From an uncultured Clostridia bacterium (lineage in GTDB: Bacteria > Bacillota > Clostridia > Christensenellales > CAG-138): DNA of 18,451 nucleotides. The stretch spans positions 1 to 18,451 of the forward strand of contig CALAXO010000080.1 of the NCBI GenBank assembly GCA_937894955.1, given 5' to 3'. Below the pieces are notes generated by a model. That model was given only the letters and a program-made list of their open reading frames with translations. It ran no database searches and was not told the DNA's origin. Below, one piece after another: positions 7,785-15,442 of this stretch; position 1 is the first letter of the stretch; every line of letters begins with the position of its first letter. The position numbers and the translations under genes are program-made.

Positions 7785-10700
7785 TTGACAGAAAACAGTT
7801 TGCAACTGAATGAAAACCCGCTTGAAACACTGACGGTGCATTCCGCTCTTGAACGCTGCGTGGATTATGTCGGCAGAGTTGATGTTGATTTTATCTGCGC
7901 GCTGGCGCGTGTCGATAAAGCGGAGGCATTTCAATCTCTCAAGGGTGCAATTTACTATGATCCCGAAAAGGGCTGTTTTGTTACGGCGGAGGAATACCTT
8001 TCCGGAAATATTGCAAAAAAGCTTGCCGCCGCCAAATCGGCACTTGAGCAACAGGTCAAAACCGAAAAAACGGCAGGGGATGAACTTAACGCCCGAAAGC
8101 AAATGCCGGATGATTGGGATTTTTCGGAAAATATCTCTGCGCTTGAGGTTGTGATGCCGCCCGTTGTACAGCCGGGGCAGATAAAGGCGTCAATGGGCAG
8201 TCCGTGGATTCCCGCTTGGGTATACCGTGATTTTATAATTGCTTTGATAGGTATCCGTTCCGCTTCAGGAAAACCGAAAATCAGCGTTGAATACATTCGC
8301 GCCGCAAATCATTATATAATTCACGGAAAAAAGCATTTCACGGACTTTACGCGTGCAAAACTTACTTACGGCACGGAACGAATGAACGCTTTTGAGATTA
8401 TTGAGCGAATGCTCAATTCGCGCGAAATTGCCGTTTACGATACATATATTCCTTACGGTAAAGAACAGCAGGTTCGCCGTGTCAACAAAGCTGAAACTCT
8501 GCTTGCGCAGGAGAGAGCGCGGCAGATTGCGGAAAGGTTCTCCTTCTGGCTTTTCAAGGATGAGCCGCGGAGAAGCCAATTGCTTAACTACTATAACGAA
8601 AACTTCTGTGCGATTCGTCCGCGGCATTTTGACGGCAGCAGGATGCTCCTTCCGGGCAAAGATCCGAACATTAAGCTGCAAAAGCACCAGATGGATGCCG
8701 TGAAAAGGATCGTGCATTCAAAAAATATCCTGCTGGCGCATCAGGTCGGCGCGGGAAAAACCTATGTCATGGCGGCAGCGGCAATGGAAATGCGCCGGCT
8801 TGGCATTTCGAAACGCAATCTGTTTGTTGTTCCCAATAACATTCTCGAACAATGGCATTATGAGTTCACCCAGCTTTATCCTGCGGCGGAGGTCATTGTA
8901 ATTGAACCGAAAAGTTTCACTCCCGCAAACAGGAACCACGTTTTGAAACAGATTATTGAAAGCGACTGTGACGCGATAATCATGGGTTACGGCAGCTTTT
9001 CGCTCATCCCGCTTTCGCGCGGGGAGCGTGAACGCGAATTGAACGCACACCTTGCGCAAATTGCGGAGTCCATGCGCAGTGCAGTGTACAGCGATGCATA
9101 TATTGTGCTGAACAGATTTGCATCGCGCATTGAACACAGGCTGCAAAAACTCTGGGAGGAGGAGCAAACTCTTCCGAAGAGTGCTGTTTTTTTCGATGAC
9201 CTCGGGATCGACACGATATTTGTTGACGAGGCGCATAATTTTAAAAACATCAGCATTGAAACCAAACACGGCAGTCTGCCCGGGCTGAACCCGAAGGGTT
9301 CAAAAAAATGCGATGATCTGATGGCAAAACTCCGCTATATACAGCGCACACATGACGGACGGGGTGCCGTTTTTGCAACAGGAACCCCTATTACAAACTC
9401 CGTTTCGGACATGTACACGATGCAGCGGTACCTCGGCTATGAACATATGGACGAGCTGAATCTGCTTGAGTTTGACAATTGGGTCAAAATGTTTTCCGAA
9501 GTTACGGAAGAATTCGAAGTTGAGGCGAACGGCATCGGCTATCGCCTGCGCCGCAGGCTGAGCAGGTACTATAACCTGCCTGAACTGTCGCTGCTGTTTT
9601 CGGATATTGCGGATTTGTACTTTACTCCGGAAGATGATAAAAGGATTCCGCATAAGGTGAATTATATCAATTGTACCGTTCCGGCAAGCGAATCCCTCCG
9701 GAAGTATATTGAGGAGCTTGCGGTGCGCGCCGAGGAAGTAAAGAGCGGCAGCGTTGCCCGAACGGATGACAACATGCTGAAAATCACGACAGACGGCAGA
9801 AAAGCGGCTCTCGACATGCGCCTTGTTAACCCCGAGGAGCCGGATAATCCGAATTCAAAACTTAATACATGCGTTGAAAATGTGTTCAGAATCTGGAGCG
9901 AACGCGATAAACTGACTCAGCTTGTGTTCCTTGATCAAAGCACGCCGAAGGACGGGTTTAATCTTTACGACGATATAAAACAAAAACTTATTATGCGCGG
10001 TGTGCCCGCGGATGAAATCGCGTTCGTCCATGATGCTGTTACTGACGCAATGCGGACAACGCTTTTCAACAAAGTTCGTAAGGGACGCATACGTGTGCTT
10101 ATCGGTTCAACTTTCAAACTCGGCATCGGTGCAAACGTTCAAAACAATCTGCTTGCGGTGCATCACCTTGATATTCCGTGGCGTCCGTCGGATGTTACCC
10201 AGCGTGAAGGCCGAATGCTGCGGCAGGGCAATAGGAATGACGAAGTGATGATATATCGCTACATCACAAACGGAAGCTTTGATGCTTATTCGTGGCAGCT
10301 TCTTGAAAACAAACAGCGATTTATATCCCAAATCGTAAACGGTGATTGCCCGAGCAGAAGCGGTGACGAGGTTGATGAAGTTGTGCTTACATACAGCGAA
10401 GTCAAGTCACTCGCCGTCGGAAATCCGCTCATAAAACGAAAGATTGAGCTTGAAACGGAACTTCAGCGCAAACTTGTTCTGAAATCAAAGCATGAGCGCG
10501 CAAGGACAGAAGCGGCGGAGCGGCTTTTGCAATTGCCGGCAAAGAACAGCGAATTGCTTAAACTGCGCGACATTCTTCAAAAAGACATGCTTCTTGCGGA
10601 ACAAAACACCGGCGATGGGTTTTCAATGATGCTTGCGGGTGAGAATTATACACGGCGGCGCGATGCGGGCGAAAGGCTGATAGAACTTCTTGCGGAACAT

Positions 10701-11039
10701 GCATTCATACGTAAGGAAAAGCGAATCGGCACATACAGGGGATTCAAACTCTTTCTTGCGAACGATATTTCGGGGGCAAGGCGAATCTTTCTGCTTAAGG
10801 GCAGCGGCACATATCGTTCCGATTTAAGCGAAAGCGCGATGGGCATCATTGCAAGGCTTGATAACGTTGTGAACGGGCTTAAGACACGGCTTGAAACAAC
10901 GCTCGGCAGCATAGAGCGTATGGAACAGGACGAGGCGGAGCTGCGTTCGGAGTCCGAAAAACCGTTCCCGTTTGAAACGGAACTTACGGAGCTGCGCCGT
11001 GAGCTGAAAAAGGTCAACGGTGAACTCGGAATGCTGTAA
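7785..11039 (+). CDS. Large SNF2-type DEAH helicase of the conjugative-element/phage methylase-helicase family, helicase part only
   Basis: This 1084-residue protein matches, by recalled family pattern, the C-terminal two-thirds of very large methylase/helicase (DarB-like) proteins found on integrative elements and phages. An N-terminal YLSGN and GSPWIPA region (about 90-170) leads to helicase domain 1 with Walker A GAGKT (322-326), DEAH (481-484) and ATGTPITNS (531-539). Domain 2 follows with GSTFKLGIGANVQ and motif VI QREGRMLRQG (806-815). A charged, partly coiled-coil tail includes the family block KRIGTYRGFKLFLA. The usual N-terminal N6-methylase domain is absent. I chose TTG 7785, with AAAGGA six bases upstream; GTG 7677 and ATG 7734 are in frame but lack ribosome sites. 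It precedes the gyrB-like gene by 54 bases. ATP-driven translocation on duplex DNA is inferred; the biological role is unknown. Confidence 0.88.
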   Translation: MTENSLQLNENPLETLTVHSALERCVDYVGRVDVDFICALARVDKAEAFQSLKGAIYYDPEKGCFVTAEEYLSGNIAKKLAAAKSALEQQVKTEKTAGDELNARKQMPDDWDFSENISALEVVMPPVVQPGQIKASMGSPWIPAWVYRDFIIALIGIRSASGKPKISVEYIRAANHYIIHGKKHFTDFTRAKLTYGTERMNAFEIIERMLNSREIAVYDTYIPYGKEQQVRRVNKAETLLAQERARQIAERFSFWLFKDEPRRSQLLNYYNENFCAIRPRHFDGSRMLLPGKDPNIKLQKHQMDAVKRIVHSKNILLAHQVGAGKTYVMAAAAMEMRRLGISKRNLFVVPNNILEQWHYEFTQLYPAAEVIVIEPKSFTPANRNHVLKQIIESDCDAIIMGYGSFSLIPLSRGERERELNAHLAQIAESMRSAVYSDAYIVLNRFASRIEHRLQKLWEEEQTLPKSAVFFDDLGIDTIFVDEAHNFKNISIETKHGSLPGLNPKGSKKCDDLMAKLRYIQRTHDGRGAVFATGTPITNSVSDMYTMQRYLGYEHMDELNLLEFDNWVKMFSEVTEEFEVEANGIGYRLRRRLSRYYNLPELSLLFSDIADLYFTPEDDKRIPHKVNYINCTVPASESLRKYIEELAVRAEEVKSGSVARTDDNMLKITTDGRKAALDMRLVNPEEPDNPNSKLNTCVENVFRIWSERDKLTQLVFLDQSTPKDGFNLYDDIKQKLIMRGVPADEIAFVHDAVTDAMRTTLFNKVRKGRIRVLIGSTFKLGIGANVQNNLLAVHHLDIPWRPSDVTQREGRMLRQGNRNDEVMIYRYITNGSFDAYSWQLLENKQRFISQIVNGDCPSRSGDEVDEVVLTYSEVKSLAVGNPLIKRKIELETELQRKLVLKSKHERARTEAAERLLQLPAKNSELLKLRDILQKDMLLAEQNTGDGFSMMLAGENYTRRRDAGERLIELLAEHAFIRKEKRIGTYRGFKLFLANDISGARRIFLLKGSGTYRSDLSESAMGIIARLDNVVNGLKTRLETTLGSIERMEQDEAELRSESEKPFPFETELTELRRELKKVNGELGML

Positions 11040-11058
11040 ATTCGGATAATATATATAA

Positions 11059-11078
11059 CAACAATCGACTGATTGTTG
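11059..11078. promoter_or_regulatory. Perfect palindrome in the gyrB leader
   Basis: CAACAATC-gact-GATTGTTG is an 8-bp perfect inverted repeat with a four-base loop. It lies between the helicase stop and the gyrB ribosome site at 11084. The preceding AT-rich stretch (11045-11059) could hold a -10 element (GATAAT or TATAAC), but no good -35 is visible. No T-tract follows. It may be an operator, a 5' mRNA-stabilising hairpin, or a site tuned to supercoiling. Confidence 0.5.
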
Positions 11079-11093
11079 ATTACGGAGGAAAAA

Positions 11094-13061
11094 ATGCAAA
11101 ATCAGCACAATTATTCCGTTGATGACATAAAGGTAATGGAAGGCTTGGAGGCGGTGCGTATCCGCCCGGGCATGTATATCGGCAGCACGGGAAGCAGGGG
11201 TCTGCACCATATGCTTTGGGAAATTGTTGATAATGCCGTTGATGAAGCAGCAAACGGGTTTGCAACTATCGTCAGCGTTACAATTAACAGGGACAATTCC
11301 GTGGTTGTTGAGGATAACGGCAGGGGAATCCCCGTCGGCATTCATGAAAAGCTGCATGTATCCGGCGTTGAAGTTGTTTATACTCAACTCCATGCAGGCG
11401 GAAAATTCAACAACGATTCATACGGTTTCTCGGGCGGATTGCACGGCGTCGGTGCATCGGTTGTTAACGCGCTTTCCGAATATGTCGAAGTTGAGGTCGC
11501 AACGGGTGGAAAGCTGTATTCAATCAAATTCCACAGCTATGAAGATTCGGACGGCAACATGCATTCCGGAATTCCCGTTGCGCCGCTTGCCGAGGTCGGA
11601 AGAACGCGGCGGCAGGGAACAAGGGTAACATTTTTGCCGGACAAACGTGTTTTTGAAACGGTTGAATTGAACTCCGAAGTCGTTGCAAAACGCCTGCGCG
11701 AGCTTGCGTACCTGAACAAAGGAGTAACGTTCAGATTTACTGACAACAGACTGAAGGACGAAAATAAAAACCGAGAGTACAAATACGACGGCGGCATTGT
11801 GGATTTTGTGTGCTATCTTAACAGCGAAAAAACCCCGCTGTATAAAGAACCGATATACTTTCGCGGAATGCGCGGCACGGGCAAGGATGCAATCATCGTT
11901 GAAATTGCAATGCAGCATAACGATGGCTATACGGAAAGCATCTTTTCATATGTCAACAATATTCCGACGACCGAGGGAGGCACGCATGAGACAGGATTTA
12001 AGTCCGCTTTGACCAAGGTCATGAACGATTATTGCCGTCGAACCGGAACCCTGAAGGAAAAGGATGCGCCGCTGCCGGGTGAGGATTTTCGCGAGGGGCT
12101 TACGGCGGTCGTGTCGCTTAAAATGAGCTCGATTCAGTTTGAAGGGCAGACAAAAACAAAACTCGGCAACACCGAAGCGCGCACGGCGGTCGAGGCGATT
12201 GTTATTGACGAGCTGACGCCGATACTTGAAAACCTTAAGAATTCGGATCTTGCTGCCGCAATTGCGGACAAAGCGGTGAAGGCGGCAAAAGCGCGTGAAG
12301 CCGCAAGAAAAGCAAAAACCATGGCGCGCGAAAAGTCCAAGCTTGAAAACGCACCGCTTGTCGGCAAGCTTTCAAGCTGCACGGGCAGAACACCGGAACA
12401 AAATGAGCTTTTCATCGTTGAAGGCGATTCGGCGGGCGGCAGCGCAAAGCAGGGCCGTGACAGACGGTTCCAGGCAATACTGCCGCTGCGCGGCAAACCG
12501 TTGAATGTTGAAAAACGGCGCATTGAGCAGGTGCTTGAAAATGACGAATGCCGCTCCATCATAACGGCTCTCGGAACCGGCATAGGCGAGGATTTTGAGC
12601 TTAAAAACCTTAAGTATCATAAAATCATCATTCTCTCCGATGCCGATCAGGACGGTGCACATATACGCGCTCTGCTTCTTACGTTCTTTTATCGCTACAC
12701 GAAGGAATTGATAACGGGAGGGCATGTTTATATGGGTATGCCGCCTCTTTACAAGGTTCAAAAGGGAAACAATGTTACGTATGCCTATGACGATGAAGAA
12801 CTTGCCCGAATTACGAAAGGCATGAAAGGGTACACATTGCAGCGGTATAAAGGCTTGGGTGAAATGAATCCGGAGCAGCTTTGGGAAACAACGCTTAACC
12901 CGGAGAACCGTTCCCTTGTGCGGGTAACGATTGAAGATGCGGCATATGTAGAACACCTTGTAACGCTTTTGATGGGAGACAAGGTCGCTCCCCGCAAGGA
13001 GTACATCACTGAACATGCGAATTTCAACCGCGTGGATTCTTTTGAGGAAAAAATCGGTTAA
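11094..13061 (+). CDS. gyrB: Type IIA DNA topoisomerase subunit B (DNA gyrase B, or ParE)
   Basis: This is the ATPase subunit that captures and passes a DNA duplex during supercoiling or decatenation. The 655-residue product has the GHKL ATPase motifs EIVDNAVDEA (43-52), DNGRGIP (74-80) and GGLHGVGASVVNALS (114-128). It also has the transducer QTK (352-354) and the TOPRIM motifs EGDSAGG (443-449) and DADQDG (516-521, metal-binding aspartates). The C-terminal QRYKGLGEMNPEQLW block is present. The large insertion of Gram-negative GyrB is absent. ATG 11094 has GGAGG at 11084-11088; a TTG at 11073 would lie in the palindrome. No gyrA/parC follows, so the gyrB versus parE assignment rests on similarity (LNKG, QFEGQTKTKLGN and similar blocks lean to GyrB) and is uncertain. 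The subunit-B identity itself is certain. Confidence 0.93.
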   Translation: MQNQHNYSVDDIKVMEGLEAVRIRPGMYIGSTGSRGLHHMLWEIVDNAVDEAANGFATIVSVTINRDNSVVVEDNGRGIPVGIHEKLHVSGVEVVYTQLHAGGKFNNDSYGFSGGLHGVGASVVNALSEYVEVEVATGGKLYSIKFHSYEDSDGNMHSGIPVAPLAEVGRTRRQGTRVTFLPDKRVFETVELNSEVVAKRLRELAYLNKGVTFRFTDNRLKDENKNREYKYDGGIVDFVCYLNSEKTPLYKEPIYFRGMRGTGKDAIIVEIAMQHNDGYTESIFSYVNNIPTTEGGTHETGFKSALTKVMNDYCRRTGTLKEKDAPLPGEDFREGLTAVVSLKMSSIQFEGQTKTKLGNTEARTAVEAIVIDELTPILENLKNSDLAAAIADKAVKAAKAREAARKAKTMAREKSKLENAPLVGKLSSCTGRTPEQNELFIVEGDSAGGSAKQGRDRRFQAILPLRGKPLNVEKRRIEQVLENDECRSIITALGTGIGEDFELKNLKYHKIIILSDADQDGAHIRALLLTFFYRYTKELITGGHVYMGMPPLYKVQKGNNVTYAYDDEELARITKGMKGYTLQRYKGLGEMNPEQLWETTLNPENRSLVRVTIEDAAYVEHLVTLLMGDKVAPRKEYITEHANFNRVDSFEEKIG

Positions 13062-13146
13062 GGCTGTGAAGTTTACCGCCGCTTCGGAGCACAACACCAT
13101 GCACATTCGATTGATTGGTGCAGCCCGCAGTCGATCAAAAACGGGC

Positions 13147-13192
13147 AAAAAACGAAAGCATCCGAAAGCAGCGGAACTGCACGGATGCTTTT
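13147..13192. terminator. Bidirectional terminator between gyrB and the methyltransferase gene
   Basis: AAAGCATCCG (13155-13164) pairs perfectly with CGGATGCTTT (13182-13191). A second stem, GCAG-cggaa-CTGC (13168-13180), sits stacked inside. The + strand continues with a T4 run. The minus strand leaves the stem into six T residues (complement of 13147-13152). It serves both convergent genes. Confidence 0.85.
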
Positions 13193-13215
13193 GGATATTT
13201 ATCCGAAACAAAAAA

Positions 13216-14439
13216 CTAAACAATTTGAAAAATATAAAATTTCAGATAATCAGTCTCGGGTACATTCCAAAGAATCGGGTGATCCGGAGCCTGCTGACGT
13301 GCTTCGATTTGGCGCAGCTGAACCCCGGCATCCTCTGCGGCATTGTGAAGCATCTTTCGGAAAAGCTCGTCGGTCATGAAATGTGAACATGAGCAGGTTG
13401 CAAGGTAACCGCCGCGTGGAAGGAGCTTCATTGCTTTTGCATTGATGGCTTTATAGCCCTTCACCGCGCTGCCGATCGTATCCCGGCTTTTGGTGAAGGC
13501 GGGTGGGTCGAGTATTATATAATCATAACCGTGTTTGCGATTGGATTCCATATCGGTCAGAAGATCAAAGACATCGGCGCAAACGAAATCCATTCTGCCC
13601 GAAAGCCCGTTCAGCTCCGCATTTTTGCGCGTTTTTTGGATTGCATCCGCAGAAATATCAACGGCAGTGACATGCTTTGCACCGGCAGCAGCGGCATTCA
13701 GTGCGAATGCGCCTGTATGCGTGAAACAGTCAAGAACCGTTTTGTCGGCAGCAATCCCTGCTGCGGCACGACGGTTATATTTCTGGTCAAGGAAAAAGCC
13801 CGTTTTTTGCCCGTTGATAACGTCGATTTCATATTTGATGCCGTTCTCTTCAATCATTATCAATCCGCTGTTCGGTGCGGGAGGCAGAAAATCACAGCTG
13901 ATAAAGCCCTTGTGCTGAGTCAAACCTTCCTTTTCACGTATAGCGACATCATTTCTTTCGCAAACAGCCCGAATATTAACGCCGAACTCTTTGAACACTT
14001 CAACAAACAGCGGAAAAAGACGAGCCTTAAGCATTTCGATGCCGAGGGAGAGGATTTGAAAAACAAGAACGTCTCCGAATCGATCCACCGTCAGCCCGGA
14101 AAAACTGTCGGCCTCACCGAAGATGATTCGGCAGCAGTCAAAATCGCTGCCCATGACCGTTTGGCGGTACTCAAGCGCGTAACGAATTCGCCTGCGGAAA
14201 AAGTCATCGTCAAACCTGTCGTTCGCATTGCGTGAAAAGATGCGAATGCGAATTTTGGAATTGTCATTTATGAACCCGGTTCCGATGAACCTGTCTTTCT
14301 TTGTGTAAACGTCAACAAGCCCGCCGTTTGTATAATCACCGTCAACGGAAAGCACCTCCTCCGCATAAACCCACGGATGCCCGCCTTTGAGTGCTCGCTC
14401 CGCCTTTTCGGATACTTTTGCTTTCGGGTACATTCGCAT
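13216..14439 (-). CDS. rlmI: RlmI-like class I SAM-dependent 23S rRNA methyltransferase
   Basis: RlmI methylates C1962 of 23S rRNA to m5C. The 407-residue product begins with a PUA-type RNA-binding domain (about 3-75, with GGHPWVYAEEV). It continues through an EEHEH-like middle domain (about 80-200) to the Rossmann methyltransferase. Landmarks are GQKTGFFLDQ (210-219), the SAM loop DCFTHTGAFALNAAAAGA (237-254), AVD (259-261), ILDPPAF (309-315) and TCSCSH (348-353) holding the likely catalytic cysteine. E. coli RlmI has about 396 residues, so this is full length. A hairpin and promoter lie in its leader. An ATG two codons downstream is an alternative start; the ribosome site (GAGAGG) is 15 bases from the first. 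The exact target base is inferred from family membership. Confidence 0.88.
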   Translation of the reverse strand: MRMYPKAKVSEKAERALKGGHPWVYAEEVLSVDGDYTNGGLVDVYTKKDRFIGTGFINDNSKIRIRIFSRNANDRFDDDFFRRRIRYALEYRQTVMGSDFDCCRIIFGEADSFSGLTVDRFGDVLVFQILSLGIEMLKARLFPLFVEVFKEFGVNIRAVCERNDVAIREKEGLTQHKGFISCDFLPPAPNSGLIMIEENGIKYEIDVINGQKTGFFLDQKYNRRAAAGIAADKTVLDCFTHTGAFALNAAAAGAKHVTAVDISADAIQKTRKNAELNGLSGRMDFVCADVFDLLTDMESNRKHGYDYIILDPPAFTKSRDTIGSAVKGYKAINAKAMKLLPRGGYLATCSCSHFMTDELFRKMLHNAAEDAGVQLRQIEARQQAPDHPILWNVPETDYLKFYIFQIV

Positions 14440-14460
14440 TTTTTAACAAACCAACCTCTC

Positions 14461-14474
14461 TGCCGCATTCGGCA
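14461..14474 (-). promoter_or_regulatory. Small hairpin in the rlmI leader
   Basis: TGCCG-catt-CGGCA is a perfect 5-bp stem between the predicted promoter (14488-14516) and the GAGAGG ribosome site of the methyltransferase gene. It has no T-tract. A role in mRNA stability is possible but unproven. Confidence 0.35.
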
Positions 14475-14487
14475 AAACTGTTTGTTG

Positions 14488-14516
14488 AATATAACACAAT
14501 CGGGCGTGGATTTCAA
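14488..14516 (-). promoter_or_regulatory. SigA-type extended -10 promoter for rlmI
   Basis: Read on the minus strand, TTGAAA (complement of 14511-14516) and TATATT (complement of 14488-14493) have a 17-base spacer. TGT directly precedes the -10. The start codon is about 48 bases downstream. The methyltransferase gene therefore has its own promoter despite lying behind the SSB-like gene. Confidence 0.75.
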
Positions 14517-14531
14517 GTGCGGTTTCAACTT

Positions 14532-14547
14532 GCCGTTGCTGAACGGC
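14532..14547. repeat. Perfect 6-bp hairpin downstream of the SSB-like gene
   Basis: GCCGTT-gctg-AACGGC lies about 55 bases after the SSB-like stop and just upstream of the rlmI promoter. No T-run follows on either strand, so it is at best a weak terminator or an mRNA 3'-end stabiliser. Confidence 0.4.
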
Positions 14548-14601
14548 GGAAATACAGTCGAAAGTGTTTGTTCGGCCTTGATTTGCGGAAGCTGCGCGCC
14601 G

Positions 14602-15240
14602 TCAGTCAGGCAATGTGGGTTCGAAAGGTTCAACAGCGGAGCAGCTTATCTCATACGCAGTACGCATTTCCTCCGTTCCGTCTTCAAAAACTTTTTTATA
14701 TCCGCGGCTTTGCAGCCTTCCGATAACGTGCATTCCTATTCCGACCTTCATATCCTGCAAATACCTTGCGTTTCGTCCCCATGCGATGCACGGTAAATAG
14801 TCAGATTTGCCGTACCTTCTGTTGACCGCAAGCAAAACGTCCGCAATTTCACGCAAAAAAGGGGTCGTCCTGTATATTACAGGCTTGCAGATGTATCCAA
14901 ACAGTTCAACTTCGTTTTTGTATGCAAACGTATCGGTTTCATCCGCCGCAGCAGGAATGAATTCACGTGCAAATACGGTGATGATAAGTCTGCTGCCTTT
15001 TTCGGTCGGTTGATTATAGGAACGTATCTGTCCGCGGACATGAAAACACATACCGTGTTCAACAGGAATGCTGCCGAGCAGTCGTTCGCTGACGGTGACG
15101 GGTATTTTGTCATCGGTTCCGCTCAATCTTTGAACGGTGAGTATAAGCCTGAAAAAAGACTCTCCGTAAATTGTGTGACTGTATTCCGGGCCGTCCGTAA
15201 CCCTGCCTGAAAGACTGATGCTGTTGTTTGTATCCGGCAT
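14602..15240 (-). CDS. Tandem OB-fold, single-stranded-DNA-binding-protein-like protein
   Basis: The 212-residue product reads as two OB-fold units. Unit 1 (about 8-95) has ISLSGRVTDGPEY...FFRLILTVQR and VRGQIRSYNQ. Unit 2 (about 108-203) has NEVELFGYI, LPCIAWGRNARYL and VIGRLQSRGY, the second being the more SSB-like. Canonical SSB has one OB fold and an acidic C-terminal tip ending DIPF-like. Here the protein ends FEPTLPD with no such tip. ATG has a strong GGAGGG site five bases upstream. Similar two-OB proteins are, to my recollection, annotated simply as SSB in clostridia. A role in replication restart or repair is inference. It is divergent from the unknown gene at 15443, and its own promoter was not confidently found. 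Confidence 0.7.
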   Translation of the reverse strand: MPDTNNSISLSGRVTDGPEYSHTIYGESFFRLILTVQRLSGTDDKIPVTVSERLLGSIPVEHGMCFHVRGQIRSYNQPTEKGSRLIITVFAREFIPAAADETDTFAYKNEVELFGYICKPVIYRTTPFLREIADVLLAVNRRYGKSDYLPCIAWGRNARYLQDMKVGIGMHVIGRLQSRGYKKVFEDGTEEMRTAYEISCSAVEPFEPTLPD

Positions 15241-15382
15241 ATTGCCCTCCGTAAGTTCGAGTATTCACTGAATAGGCCCGTTTTGCAGAAAAATCAAGGT
15301 GAGGTTCCTTTGCTTTTTCATGACAACGATGCCGCACAGTGGCCTGCTTAAATTCTATTCCCCGATATTCAAAATAGACTTA

Positions 15383-15411
15383 TTGATTTGGCCTTATGCA
15401 TATGATAGAAT
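15383..15411 (+). promoter_or_regulatory. SigA-type extended -10 promoter for the gene at 15443
   Basis: TTGATT (15383-15388) and TAGAAT (15406-15411) are 17 bases apart, with TGA immediately before the -10. The ATG at 15443 is about 32 bases beyond. Confidence 0.7.
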
Positions 15412-15442
15412 AGCATGAGAAAAGAACAGGACGGGAAATATT

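Noticed and set aside
12372..13223. Long antisense open frame over the 3' half of gyrB (283 codons)
   Set aside because: The + strand here encodes the TOPRIM domain with all its motifs. The antisense reading also spans the bidirectional terminator and has no family pattern.
13531..14235. Plus-strand open frame of 234 codons over rlmI
   Set aside because: The minus strand encodes the methyltransferase with intact motifs. The + reading is a shadow with no ribosome site.
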